Part shown: positions 35,169 through 47,012 of the stretch, one piece after another
Numbering within the stretch: the stretch's first letter is position 1
How the letters are laid out: every line of letters begins with the position of its first letter
Assembly (NCBI GenBank): GCA_013368325.1
Contig: JAACJK010000164.1
Location: 1,509,926 to 1,573,925 of the forward strand
DNA from: Ephemerocybe angulata
Lineage: Eukaryota > Basidiomycota > Agaricomycetes > Agaricales > Psathyrellaceae
Direction of reading: 5' to 3'
Length of the DNA: 64,000 bases
Translations under genes and position numbers: made by a program
The notes under the pieces: model-generated
What the model was told of the DNA's origin: nothing
The model's input: the letters and a program-made list of their open reading frames with translations, nothing else
The model's database searches: none

Positions 35169-38100
35169 ATGTCGAACACGTACCATCCTGTACCACCAAT
35201 TACGCCGAATTTTCCTCAACCCTCGACCGCAATCGCTTTCGATCCCGTCTCAGACATTCTGTGGACAGGGTCAACACTGGGGAATGTCACTGCTTACTAT
35301 GGATCCCGAGGGATGAGAGGTGTTTCTTTTCCAGTTGGAGGAGCCCTCCCCGTAAACAGGATCTTCGCCGGGGACAGCCAGGTGCTTGCTAGTGGACATG
35401 GGAGCGGCGGAATCGGTTCGTGGTCTAAAGGAGGCATGAACAAGTGGTACTTCCGGTACGTTCCACGCAATCACCACCTCCCCTTCATGACACGAGTTGT
35501 ATCCAACAGAACGCAGTCCGGCGTGTCCTCGTTCTCGAATGTGTACCATGCCGGTCACTCGATTGCAGTCTCCCTGTTGAACCTCGAGCTTGCATTTGTG
35601 AATAGTATGACAGGGACGACCGTACGTCAAGTGCAGACAAGCTCCATCTTGACCCACCTCCAATTCTCTCACTCATCTCTTCTATCTGGCTCCGCGGAGG
35701 GATATATTCGCGTCCATGATCCACGAACTGGAGTCACAAAGAACGACGCAGCTGAGAGCGTTATTAAAGCACATTCAGGAGCGGTCACTGGCCTTCAGTC
35801 TACAGGAAACTATGTGTTCACCATCGGAATGGGGGAAAGGTTCTCCACCGTCACAAATCCTCTTTTCTGTTACTAATATAATATCTCAGACAATCGCGCC
35901 CATACCCAGATCCGTTGGTCAAAGTCTACGACCTCCGAACGATGCGAGCCCTTCCTCCAATCCCCTTTTCTTCAGGTCCAGCTTTCATTCACGTCCTTCC
36001 GAAACGAACGAGTAGCATTGTAGTTGCGTCAATGCAAGGCTTGGTGAACATAGTCGACGCCTCCGACCCCGCCGCAGCCGGTGAATTCCACCAGGCAAGT
36101 CAGATACCTCCACTCAGAACGTATCCCTGATGGTTTTCAGTTGGATGTGACCACATATGTCACCTCCCTCGCCGTCTCCCCGACTGGGGCTTATATCGCT
36201 GCAGGCGACGCAGAGGGCGTTGTTCATATCTTGTCTCAATCAACGGACGAGTCTCCTTTACCTTTTAATGGATTTGATGGGCAACCTATTCCTTGGGTTG
36301 GCCCTGCGGAACCGCTACCTGAAATTGGGTGGACCCCTTCAACGTGCGTTTGGCTCCCCTTCCGACATATAGATCCTAACATTGCATGTAGACCTCTAAA
36401 CTCGATCGGAATGCCTTACTACGATTCTCCCCTTTTTTCGGCGTGGTCTCCTCCTGTGTCTAGTGCTCCTTACTTCCCACCACCCGCACGGATACCCCCA
36501 CAAGTTTCAGCATCGATGAAGATGAACGACAACATTGCCTACGCGCCACTCCCCAAGGAGCTGCGCGGCCGTCGAAACCTCGTACCTGTCGGGCCAAAGA
36601 AAGATACGGCTCGATTCCGAAGCGGTAAACCGCGTAAAGAGGTACGTTTGTATCGTAACTTAGTCAGAGGAATTTACTGACAAACCGAACAGGACGAAAG
36701 TGACCGGCCAACTCTTGAACCTACCGAGGTCCCTCCCGTCTATAGAAGGGTCGAAATTGAATACTCTAAATTCGGCGTCGAGGACTTCGACTTCGGGTAT
36801 GACTATATCCTACCTTTTTGGCCACAATCCATGACAACGGGGACACAGGTTCTACAATCAGACGCAGTACAGTGGGCTGGAAACCCACATCCTCAACTCG
36901 TACACAAATTCTCTCGTCCAAAGCCTCCACTATATCCACCCAATAAGACAATTGGCAAAGTCGCACATCACAACCAATTGTCTAAGCGAGCATTGCCTTC
37001 TGTGTGAACTCGGCTTTGTCTCGCGTATGCTGGAAGATGCCAAAGGTACCAACTGTCAGGCAAGTAACTTCTGTCGAACCGTTGGGGTGTTGGCCCAAGG
37101 TTAGTCGCTCTGCGTTTTCTCCTAAATCGATGACTTTGATATTGGCCACAGCTTCCAATGCCATTGAACTGGTGGACTATGGCCGAGAAAATCCAGAAGT
37201 TAACTACGCACAGAAGATTCAGATCTTCCATCGCTTTCTTCTTGACCATCTAATTTCTGAGGGTAATGCATATCCCCGAAACCCAATCCTGGTGAAGCGG
37301 CGGGGCAGAGAGGCGCAGCTTGCGGCATCTATCTCTCCAATCACTCAGTTGATTGGAGTTGATGCGAAGAATGTTATTGTCTGTCAACACTGCAAGGCAG
37401 TGAGAGAGAAGGACAATCTGACCCATGTCATCGATTTAACATACCCTCGAAAGGTGTGTCTAGCTCTGAGGCTACTCTCCTTACGAGTGTTAAACGATAC
37501 AGGGTGCACCAGATTCGGCCTCTTCGAAGGGTTTCACAGCAATCCTTCAGCAATCTTTACTCCGGAATATGACACACAAAGCTACATGCCAGAAATGTAA
37601 ACATTTTTCGACTTTCACCTCACGGCGGTCGATAGCATCCAAGGATTTGCCACCTTTCCTCGCGGTGAACGCATCGGTGTACAACGACGAGAACATGGAC
37701 TTTTGGCTGGACACAAGAAACAAGCCTTTTTTGAGGCCCAAGGTGCAGATCCACGGTCAAATGGGAGATGAACTGGACCCTGCTGGTGTTTGGTACGAAC
37801 TGAAGGTGCGCCCACCCCGTCGCTGGTACCTGCCTACTACTCGCTCACAGTTGAATCAGTCTCTTGTCGTCAAAATATCTACAAAGGAGCGGCAATCGCA
37901 CCTGGTGTCCCTTGTTAAGAGTTCGTATCCTGCAATGTTGGTCTGAGTCATATCTTACTTCCCGATTCAACAGTTCCGGATGCAGAGTTGGACGATGGCT
38001 ACGATAGCCCATGGTTCATCTTCAACGATTTCATGGTCCAAAACATGGCTGAGCAAGACGTGCTCAGTTTTCCCGGAAAGTGGAAGGTTCGCCATCGACC

Positions 38101-39417
38101 CGTCTGAAATAGCGCTGTGACTTACATTTGGCTTGAAAAGGTTCCTTCCATTCTCTATCTTGAACGTATCGACAGCAAGGATCGGCTTGACCTGTCATCG
38201 CTCCCTTCAGAGCTTGACCCATTCATCCTCTGTCAGGATACATCTATCTCCCAGTGCGTATGTTCTGCCATTATCAATATGCCTGAGCAATCTGACATGC
38301 AACCAGGAACCGGGATCACGATGCTATTAGGCATGAACTCCTTCATAAAGACGAACTGCCTAATCCTGGCACACTGGTCGCCATCGACGCAGAATTTGTC
38401 TCCATGCAACAGGTAAATCTTACATGAAATTGCACGCAGTAGTCGCAAATTGACGGTCCTTGAAGGAGGAAACAGAGTTCCGATCAGACGGAACCAAGAA
38501 AGTAATTCGACCAGCGAGGTTGAGTCTTGCCCGTGTGTCGGTCTTGCGAGGCGACGGGCCGCGCCAGGGTGTTCCTTTCATCGATGATCACATCCACACG
38601 AGCGAAACGATTGTGGACTATCTGACGGAGTTCTCTGGGATCAAATGCGCGTACAACCACTGCTTGCCAAGTTAGATTGTGGCTGAAATGTCTGTTTAGT
38701 TGGCGACCTTGACCCTGTTCATTCACGCTACACATTGACCCCTCTCAAGGTGGTTTACAAAAAGCTTCGGGCTCTTGTCGACCGCGGGTGCATCTTTGTC
38801 GGTCACGGCCTCTCAAAGGACTTTCGTATCATAAGTACACGCGTTTTTCCCTGTGTCAAGAAATGTAATCTGATCCTACCTCTTCCAGACATTTTCGTCC
38901 CGCCGGAACAGGTCATCGACACTGTCGACCTCTACTTTGTTAAATCGAGGCAACGGAGGCTGTCTTTGCGGTTCCTCTCGTGGTTTATTCTCCATCAACA
39001 CATCCAGACGGACAATCACGATTCCATAGAAGATGCTCGGTCTGCCCTCAGCCTCTACTACGCGTACCAGGATCTCGAGAGCGAGGGAATGTTCGACCAG
39101 AAGCTCGATGAGATTTACAAAGAGGGCCGTCAATACGTGAGTCTAGCTTGCCCTCGGTGGTGACCAAGGGGTTTTCCCAATTCTGAGCGACTGTTCCTTT
39201 CCAGAATTTCAAACCTCCTCCTTTGCCTGGGGCATCCCCGCCGTTGGCCCCGATGCAATCCCCAGTCTTGGCGCTCGCCGCAGCGTTCAACCCGCAAACC
39301 TCGGGCTATAATATCACAGACAGCAAACCTGCGACCCCGTCTGCGGGAGGTTACAACAGCAGTGGGAATATATTTGGTTCCCCAGGAAGTGGTGCTAGTA
39401 GCTGGAGACGAAGCTGA
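35169..39417 (+). CDS. PAN2: PAN2, catalytic deadenylase subunit of the PAN2-PAN3 complex
   Basis: Poly(A)-specific 3'-5' exoribonuclease that starts mRNA deadenylation in the cytoplasm with PAN3. The start is MSNTYHPVPPITPNFPQPST. WD40-type repeats follow (STAIAFDPVSDILWTGSTLG, VNRIFAGDSQVLASGHGSGG). A UCH-like inactive ubiquitin hydrolase domain carries HILNSYTNSLVQSLHYIHPI, CLLCELGFVSRMLEDAKGTN and SNFCRTVGVLAQ. The DEDDh nuclease has all ligands visible: VAIDAEFVSMQQ (D,E), GHGLSKDFRII (D), and HDSIEDARSALSLY (H,D). The C-terminus is Pro/Ala/Gly-rich and ends GASSWRRS. At least ten short introns. It converges on PDCD5. Domain order and catalytic residues are complete, so an active enzyme is expected. 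Confidence 0.93.
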
Positions 39418-39537
39418 ACTTTCGGAAGCAGGCAGATTTGGTTTATTGTTGGGGAGATGATCGCCGTTGCGCTGTACAATATTTTTCCCTTCCTCCCACA
39501 TAGTGATGTATATCTTCGTTCGTGTTGAAAACAGCCC

Positions 39538-40091
39538 TTATATATCGAAGTCATCGTCAAAATCCTTTCTCCTTTGGTACTGAAGATCCCAGTCAATGCG
39601 AGGATGTGTGACCAAAAGTGACAATTAAGACTCACAATAATCGTAGACTTCTTTGGACCCGCTCCTCCAGCTTGTACCCCTTCCAGCTAGAATCCATGCT
39701 CACTTAACGTCAAGTCGCAACATAGAATCGTTGAAGTAAACGTGCCTGATCGAGGAGGTCGATGAGCTGTTGTTCAGTGACCTTGTTCCGCAGTTGTCCT
39801 CCTTGTGCCATGCGGAATAGGATGCCCTCGATTTGTTGTGACCGTTGCTGGCTAACCATAGCTATTCGTGACACTGAAGCCGCGTGTTCATCATCGAGCT
39901 CTCCTCCAGTGAGTGAGCGAGCAAGTAGAGATCTTTTACGCACGTCTCTCTCTGGCGCCTACGTCGAGAATAGTGGCCAGCATGTCTCGGCGCATCTGCT
40001 GCTCGTCGGCAGCACGCTTAGCCTGTTCTTCATCGCTAGGCCCCGCACCGCCCTGGGCATTCTGGAGTGCTTCTGCTGGAATCTTGTCCAT
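39538..40091 (-). CDS. PDCD5-family DNA-binding protein (TFAR19)
   Basis: Small helical protein conserved from archaea to animals; binds DNA and, in eukaryotes, associates with chaperonin and acetyltransferase systems. The start used is MDKIPAEALQNAQGGAG. The core reads DEEQAKRAADEQQMRRDMLA, TILDVGARERLSRIAMVSQQ and RSQQIEGILFRMAQGGQLRN, then KVTEQQLIDLLDQ. Joining the next exon (LEGVQAGGAGPKKSTII, then YQRRKDFDDDFDI) needs a GC donor, covered as a separate finding. The basic-acidic tail is the family hallmark. The N-terminus is uncertain: an upstream exon spliced at the AG just before GCAGAAGCACTC cannot be excluded. Confidence 0.88.
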
Positions 40092-40436
40092 TTGAAGTTG
40101 ATGGAAGGGACGAGAGAGATGCTGCTGTTAATGAGCTTTGATTCGATCCCAGATCACACCGATCATGATCTCGATTGCCCCTATCTGAGCGCTAAGCGCT
40201 AAGCAACAGTCCTTAAATCCAGTACTTCAGGAGTACATGTATGAGAGAAGAGAATGACAGCATCAAGCTTAAGCATTGACCAAAGGAGAGTAATTACAAG
40301 CAGAAGAACGAAACAATATGCGACGGGTCAAGTACAATGAGGGAGAAAACATGCTCAGGTCATCAGGTGAGTTGCATCACGGATACAGTGGTCCAGAGGA
40401 GAGAGAGAGAGAAATAGAGCCGGGCACACGAGGCTA
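40092..40436. other. Intergenic, no gene seen
   Basis: Upstream of PDCD5 and downstream of the cupredoxin gene. It contains the short repeat GCGCTAAGCGCTAAGC near 40188-40203 and possibly a short upstream PDCD5 exon. Nothing else is supported. Confidence 0.5.
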
Positions 40437-41592
40437 CTATAGCAGGGCGACAATAGCAAGGATGGCAGCAATTGCGGCGCTTGCACCGTTGATCGTGGGT
40501 TGGAAGCCACCATTGCCATAGCCACCCGCCGTCCCAGACGCTGCTGTGCCGTTAATCTGCTTTGCAAGGTCCTGGAATGCCTGGAAGCTCTTAGCGCTAC
40601 CTTCCACGGCGTTCACTGAGAAGACCATTCCCTGTCCGCAGTGGTTGCCTTGAGGGCAGTAGGCCCAGACGGGCTTGGTCTACGAGGCAAAGTCAGGACA
40701 ATGCCATGGGAATCAAGTGCGATGGAAAACTCACGTCGTTCACGCGGACAGTGTAGGTAGGGAAAGTAGTCGCAGTGTCCGCTACTGGGAAGAATCCAGA
40801 GTCGAAGCCAAGGGAAGCTGGCACTGATTGTGAGAGCGGCACGCATGGCGCATCAAAGCTACTGGCAACAACGGCGTGATTCTTCTGGTGGAACTCGAAG
40901 ACGATGTTGTCGCCGATGTTGGCCTGAACATTAGAAGGGTTGAAGGTCAGAGCTCCGGGACCGCCGACGATGACCTTGATGTCCTTCGTTGCGGTCGTGC
41001 TCGGAGCAGTTGTTGTGCCAGTGCCGGTCGTTGTTGCTGTTGTTGAGGCAGAGGTGGACGTTGCTGTTGCTGTTGCGCCCGCTGCCTTGGCCTTGAATTC
41101 GGCCATTTTGGCTCCGGGATTTACGGCGAAGACCATCCCTGCAGCGCAATGGGTGCCCTGCTTGCAGTAGACCCATACTGGATCGGTGGTGGCGACGTTG
41201 AACTCGGCGACTTGGAACTCTGTCTGCGTGTCGGCAACGGGGATGCTATAGGCTTCGACTGAGAAGGAGCCATTTCAGAGGATGCAATGGAGCTTACAAG
41301 CCAGAATCAAATCCGTTGGGTGCTTTGACACAAGGGGCGTCGAAGGTTGACTGGGTTGCTGTGTGATTCTTCGTTTGGAAGATGAAGCGAACGATGTCGC
41401 CTGGCTGTGCGGTCTAAGGGAGGTTGATATAAGTATTCACGCGGGATCCACAGTACATAAAAGTAGACATACAACGCTCTCTGGGGTGTACTTCAGACCA
41501 TTGGGACCACCGACGATAACATCAAAAGAGGCGCCACGGACGGCAGGAAGGGCGCCAAGGGCCAAGATTGTGAGGGCTTTCAAAGAGAACAT
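40437..41592 (-). CDS. Secreted, probably GPI-anchored tandem cupredoxin protein
   Basis: Extracellular protein with two cupredoxin-like domains. A signal peptide opens it (MFSLKALTILALGALPAVRG). Domain 1 has DVIVGGPNGLKYTPESV, PGDIVRFIFQTKNHTATQS, FDAPCV and VYCKQGTHCAAGMVFAVN. Domain 2 repeats the plan: IKVIVGGPGALTFNPSNVQA, GDNIVFEFHQKNHAVVASS, FDAPCV and AYCPQGNHCGQGMVFSVN. A Thr/Ala/Ser-rich linker separates them. The C-terminus is a small-residue region (TAASGTAGG) followed by hydrophobic ASAAIAAILAIVALL, as in GPI signals. Each domain keeps a His, Cys, His and Met in type-1 copper positions. Such 'serine-rich' cupredoxins are common in Agaricomycetes and often change with fruiting; copper binding is inferred. 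Confidence 0.87.
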
Positions 41593-41895
41593 GTTTTAAC
41601 GACCGGTCGTGAGGGAATGTGAACGGAAAGCAAGAAAAAGGGTTCAACCCAGCGAAAGTGGAAGGGAGTGAAGGAGGGAAAGTGGACAGCCAGCATGGCA
41701 TGGACCTCCTTATATATCAACGTTGCGAGGACAATTGGCTCAAAGGGCCCTCCATTGTCCATCACGACAAACAGATGTATACATACCACATGTCACAACG
41801 GCCTTCCTCTTTGGGCCACTCATTTCCGCCGAGTCTCCCTTTGTTCCCGTTCGTTGCCATTCATTCTATCACTGTGGGATAAAGCATAATCGACG
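41593..41895 (-). promoter_or_regulatory. Upstream region of the cupredoxin gene with TATA-like box
   Basis: On the minus strand a GATATATAAGG string (41709-41718) lies about 120 bp upstream of the cupredoxin ATG, a normal TATA distance in fungi for a strongly regulated gene. No coding sequence seen in this stretch. Confidence 0.4.
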
Positions 41896-43580
41896 CTAGA
41901 CGTACAGCGAAACAAAACTTCCCCATCTCTCAATAACAGGCTTCACTATCGTCTCCCATTCCTTGTTCTTGTTCCCCTCAGATGACCAACGCTGGAACTC
42001 GAATATCTCCTTGTGCATTGTCCCACAGTCTTTACAACGATCCTTTTTCGCGGTGCTTTTTCCCCCTGGCGGGGAAGGGGAGGCAGCAATATTCGGCCAA
42101 GACGGCTCAAGATAGACGCACGTTGCAGTCAGATCCGCCAATTCCAGATGGATCAGTCTCTCTACAAATTTTCTGTGAGAAATAAATAGCTGGCGATCGG
42201 CTAAGGGGACTTGCCTAGACGATGGCAGCATGGTGCTTTCTCACCGGCCCTGACTCTGCCTTTCATGAGGGTAGCTTCGTTTTCGTCTACGCCTTGTGCT
42301 TCAGGTCCGGGGTAATAGCCTCGGAGAACTTGCTCTTTCGATCCGCATTGTTTTCCCCACTGGTCAATCCTTTTCACCAGATTGACTGCTCGCCCGACCT
42401 TGAGTTTGACGGTCTCCGTCTCATCGTCTACTCGGCGCGTTTAGCCTTGCGACAGCAGGTAGGTATATGTGGTTTGTGAAGCCCTACCTCGAATTTCAAA
42501 TGTGTAGATGTAACCATCCACATCGGATTGAGAGCGACTCCGTTCCATTTCGATCCGCAGCGCGAGCTGTGTTTCGGTCTGTAGATAGCTCGGGATCCAT
42601 GCTGTGCAGACGTCAATACGTTATACAAAGAGTTGGATCGACGCATACTACATACCTTCAAACTCTACCCATTCACCATTCTTGCGGGCATAGCAACCCG
42701 AGGGACTCAATAATTCTTTCGTGTGCTGGAAGCAAAACCGCTCGAGTGGCGGATTCAGCTCACCATAATCTTCGTCGGTGACTTGATCCAACGCCGGCGC
42801 AGCTTTCACAAATCGTGTGCACTGCTTACCGGCCTTTGTGGTGCCAGAGCACTGCACTTGCCCAGCCTTGCCTGAGGGTGTGGAAGGAGCAGAGGTAGAT
42901 GGTTCAGGGGAAGAAATTCTTGTAGGAGTTTGTCCGGCAGTTCCTTTACTAGGCCTGGGTTTTGTGGGGGTCACGGGGGGTTTGGCAGGCGGCGACGACG
43001 GTGTACTGGAGCCTGAGACGAGAGCCGCCGGCCTTCCATTCGCTGGTTTAGAAGGTTGGGACAGGTAGGGTGTAGACGAAGATGGTTTCGACGCGGTTGG
43101 TTTACTGGGATTCGATGTTGGCCTGGGAGGCATATTAACACTGGGATCGAGCGCCATCTGCATGGTCAATGATTGCTGGTCCGGGGGGTATGTACCGAAC
43201 GGCATAGGCATCGTGGAAGGAGGCGCAGAGTAGTTCGGGCGCGTAGGGCGTGGTGGCCCACTTTCTTCAGTGACATAACTGGGATGAAATCCTCCGATGA
43301 ACCCAGGATCGTTCATGGGAGGTCTAGGCGGTGGACTCGCAACGTTCAAAGCATTGAACGACTGGATCAAGTTAGCGTCGACTGCTGCTGGTGTGGCATA
43401 ACCACTGGGTTTAGGAGGGGGTGCAGGTGGTGTGTCTTCGTCGTTCTATGATCCATCTAAGCTTCTAAGCGGGGTGTACTCCATAGGCAGCCTGACCTTG
43501 GGGTCGAGGGAGTCGATGAGCTTGGAAAGGAGGCTGTTTGCAACATCCTTGACCTTCTGCTTTGTTGACGGCTTTGACAT
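41896..43580 (-). CDS. T5orf172 (DUF1766) GIY-YIG-superfamily domain protein
   Basis: The start MSKPSTKQKVKDVANSLLSK and an intron lead into ~150 residues of Pro/Ser/Thr-rich sequence. A Cys-containing module follows: VQCSGTTKAGKQCTRFVKAA and RFCFQHTKELLSPSGCYARK. The C-terminal domain reads GYIYTFEIR, then TVKLKVGRAVNLVKRIDQWG, then ECGKDRCKDC-like Cys residues (seen as KKDRCKDCGTMHKEIFEFQR), ending WGSFVSLYV. The YTFEI...KVGRAVNLVKRIDQW pattern is the GIY-YIG-like core of the fungal DUF1766/T5orf172 group. Its role in fungi is unknown; whether it cuts DNA cannot be told from sequence. Divergent from neuroguidin (160 bp). Confidence 0.78.
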
Positions 43581-43740
43581 ACTTGGCCAGGTAGGGAGAA
43601 AGGCGCAATGGCGCTAATCGCCCCTATCTCGCAATGCAGTCACGTGAGGCCCATCAATCAGCAATTTCTTCCCACCAAGGCAACGACGGCGACGTTGTGA
43701 ACTTCAACTTGTGACATCCTGAGTTCTCCCAGTGGCCATC

Positions 43741-45158
43741 ATGACCGAAGGTATGTACAATCCGGCCCTCTGGTTTCCACAGATGAATCGCACTGGGCTC
43801 TGAGGCAATCCACGTTGATGCCATGCACTACACTTTACGGAGTGGCGGCCTAGAAAACCGTTAACTGACTGCTCTACCTGCTGGATGGAAAAAACGTTGC
43901 TAACTGACAGTCTCTGCACGCAGCGGTTTCTAACGATGCGACGGAGCTCCAAGCACTGCTCCAAACAATGACCTCCAGTATAACAGCTTCTCGAACATCC
44001 CTCAAGTCATTTATGGAAGAGTCAGTGTCCGTCCTCCCGTTTTCAACTCACGTTCTAAAAGCTTACCGCGACAGCCCCCAGTCGCTAGATTTTGCGGACG
44101 GCATCTCCCTTCTTTCCCTCAAGCACAACGTTCTCATATCCTACCTGAGAACACTCGCCCTCCTTTCTGCTCGTCGCGCCCTCGGCCATAGCTTGGAAGA
44201 CCGGAAACAGCCAACCCTTCCCTTTAGCGATGTTGACCGAGACGTTCGCGGTGATGAGGCAGGCGATCTCGTCGATTCCATGATCGAAGGCCGTGTCATT
44301 CTCGAAAAGGCCGATGCACTAGAAGGCCGCATGCGATATCAAATCGAAAAGCTGCTCAAGACAGCAGAGCAGGCCGCTGACGCCGATCTCGTCACGAACG
44401 GTATGTCTCCGTCTGTCTCTCGAAACTGTGCTGTGCCTCATTGCATCTCAGATCCTTTGGCGTTCAAGCCCAATCCCCAAAACCTTGTTGACAACGGCGA
44501 CGACGACGGATCTGACCAGGATGACGATAAGAGCAGGAATGCAAATGGCGACGCTATCTATCGACCTCCTCACCTTGCCCCCGTCCCGTACATCGAGAAG
44601 TCAAGCAAAGGACGCCGGGAGCGTCCACCGATTCCTTCGGCTCTCGCAACGCTGCAGCAAGACCCCAGTCGTCCTCACGTCGAGTCCTCCACTGGGCTCG
44701 GTGGGATGCCCTCTCTCGCCTCAGGACGAGCGAAGCATCTCAAGAGAATCACTGAATACGAGGAGGAGAACTTCACTCGTCTCATGATGAAGAAAACGGA
44801 CGCTAAGCGTCGCGCGAGGGATGAAGAAGATCTCGCCCTTGGGGGTGATTTGGCAGACAATGGCCCTGGAAACAGGCGACGCAGAGCCGGTGGTTTGGAA
44901 GATGAATTCGGTGATATCTTCCGCAGTGTTCACCGTGTCAACCAACCCGGTCAGGGCGACGGGTATGACGAACTCAGGAAGAAGGGCAAAAAGCAAGACA
45001 TACTCTCGCGCAGCAGAGACGATGTTGTTGGTAGAAAACGGGACAATGTTCCTGAGTCGGATGGTGAGGAGGGCGGCGGGCGATATATGCGGAAGCGCAC
45101 TCGCTTTGACTTGGAAGCGAAGAGTGCAAAGAAAAAGCTTCTCAAGCGGAAGAAGTAG
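43741..45158 (+). CDS. Neuroguidin/Lcp5-like Sas10/Utp3/C1D family protein
   Basis: Nucleolar protein of the small-subunit processome, needed for 18S rRNA maturation. A 10-nt first exon (MTE plus one base) is spliced to AVSNDATELQALLQTMTSSI. The Sas10/C1D domain shows SLDFADGISLLSLKHNVLIS and YLRTLALLSARRALGHSLED, then RMRYQIEKLLKTAEQA. After a second intron come DPLAFKPNPQNLV, an acidic stretch, and YRPPHLAPVPYIEKSSKGRR, the typical neuroguidin/Lcp5 block. The C-terminus is very basic (FDLEAKSAKKKLLKRKK), consistent with nucleolar localisation. Length ~370 residues, normal for the family. Confidence 0.88.
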
Positions 45159-45527
45159 ATTCATTTGCGTATTACATTACTATAGGTGGCGTAGCTTTGT
45201 TGTTTCTGCTATGCCAACACAGTGGCTCTGAAGGTGTACTTCTGCCCTCATTGTCTACTGTGCGGGAACAATGAAATCCAATTGTTCTCTATATTCCCAC
45301 GGTCAGTAATTTATGATGATTGGTGTACAAAGAAAGGATCTCCCACAGGTTTGATCTCTGAGGCCATGTTCGGTGCATCCAAAGTAACCATAATGGCTGC
45401 CTGCAGGCAATTCAGCGCTTGCCACCTGCCACTTCACCAACGCTGTCTCTGGAAGACGCGTTTCCCCCTTTTTTCTATCCTTTTCTCCTTTCTTTTCCTC
45501 ATTTCATTTCGCTTTCACGGTTGAACC
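45159..45527. other. Intergenic, no gene seen
   Basis: About 370 bp between neuroguidin and the membrane protein. It becomes T/C-rich toward the next start codon (CCCTTTTTTCTATCCTTTTC near 45468), as in many fungal promoters. No other feature supported. Confidence 0.45.
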
Positions 45528-47012
45528 ATGCCAGAAATAACGACCTCATCAACGTACCCCCTTGTATTCCTACGGTGCCGGACGATTGCCTTCTGTGAGT
45601 GCCACTTAAAGACTCTCCTCCGCTATCTCTGACCTTCATCTTCAGGTGCCATAGCGTTCTTTAGTTTTATCTGGGTCATCTTGTTGTGCATAGTCCTTTA
45701 CTTGCAATGGGAACTCATGGATCGGCCATATCGTAAGTACCCGTCTGAATGTGCCTTTAAAACAGTGTTATATCTGGAAAAAAAAAACTCTAGAATCTAT
45801 CCTCATGGTCATGCTGGCTGTCGACACGATTACGGCTATACTTCTCCTAGTTTTGTGAGTACCTGCTTCACCGTCCCATGTCCCTCCTTGCAAAGTCTAA
45901 TTAAGATCGTTGGTCAAGACTCAACCGGAAATTTCGAGCATGGCTAGATGCAGCTCGCATTCTCTTTCTTCTCGCCGCTCATTTAGGTACCTTTTTTATC
46001 ATGTATATTGGTTGAAAAGTCCTGACAGAAGTTCTTCTTCAGGCGTAGCTGCAGCATTTGCGCATTGGAGCCCAGGATTCTCGTGTCCCCAACCAAGTGA
46101 GTAACAATATCATGCATTATGTCAGAGAAATGCTAATTGCGATGCTAGGCCGGGATGATCAGGCAGTCTGCAAGATGCTCATCCTTTACATCCTTATCTC
46201 GAGTTGGGCCCTTCCCGCTCTCAGTACGTCTACCTTCTTCTGGGTCAATGCTCTGCGAGCTGACCGTTAGTTCTGTTCTCGCAGTTGCCATATACTCCGG
46301 CGGCTTGGGTGTTATGGCGATTCACCGGTGGCGTCACTTCCGCGCGAAAGTCATTGTTATCGACGACCTCGAGCGAGACTCGTTCGAGAAGAAGCGCGAT
46401 CTGCATATGTCGCAGCAATCGAGCTTCATACAGGTTCCACTTTCCACAGGTTCCTCTCCGATGCCGACACCCATTGCTTCGAGGTTCTCCACCACACAGA
46501 CTGTCCCTCCCAATCAATTCACGCTGATGCAGTCACCCCCCAATCGTTTCTCCAACACACAATCTACACCTCCTTATCGTTCATCCACCAATCTTACAAC
46601 CCCTCCGACCCAAAGGTCAGCTCCGCAGAGCCTGATGATACCTCCGAACCAGTTCTCGATGGTGGCCCAGACGCCGACATCTGTTGACTTTTCCAGCTAC
46701 TACCTCCCATCTCCAATTCGCGCTTCACCAGCAGCGACACCCAGCTCCTCAAGCTTCTTTAACACGCCAAACCCTTACAACTACGTGGTCCCTTCCCCAT
46801 CAACTGCCTATACTAATTACGCGGTTCCACCTCTTCCTCCCCACTGGGTCTCCAACCCACCTCCAAGAAGCCGGCACTACTCATATTCAACGACCCTTCA
46901 CGAAACCATTCCCGAGGAGGAATCGAGCATTAGCAGCCTTCCCTATACTGAAAAGCGCGCTTCGACTCGCCTATCCAAGCCTTCTCCTACGAGTAGGATG
47001 CCTTCTCTCTAA
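45528..47012 (+). CDS. Unknown membrane protein with about four helices and a Pro-rich tail
   Basis: I do not recognise the family. The first exons give MPEITTSSTYPLVFLRC, then AIAFFSFIWVILLCIVLYLQ (helix 1), then SILMVMLAVDTITAILLLV (helix 2), then LDAARILFLLAAHLG (helix 3), and DDQAVCKMLILYILISSWAL with IYSGGLGVMAIHRWRH (helix 4). Exons here are only 40-100 nt, with seven or so introns. The cytosolic tail after RDSFEKKRDLHMSQQ is Pro/Ser/Thr-rich with repeated PPNQF/PPNRF motifs and ends SPTSRMPSL. The splice near 45855-45905 is not certain. Topology resembles four-helix MARVEL-type fungal membrane proteins, but no motif confirms that. Confidence 0.65.
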
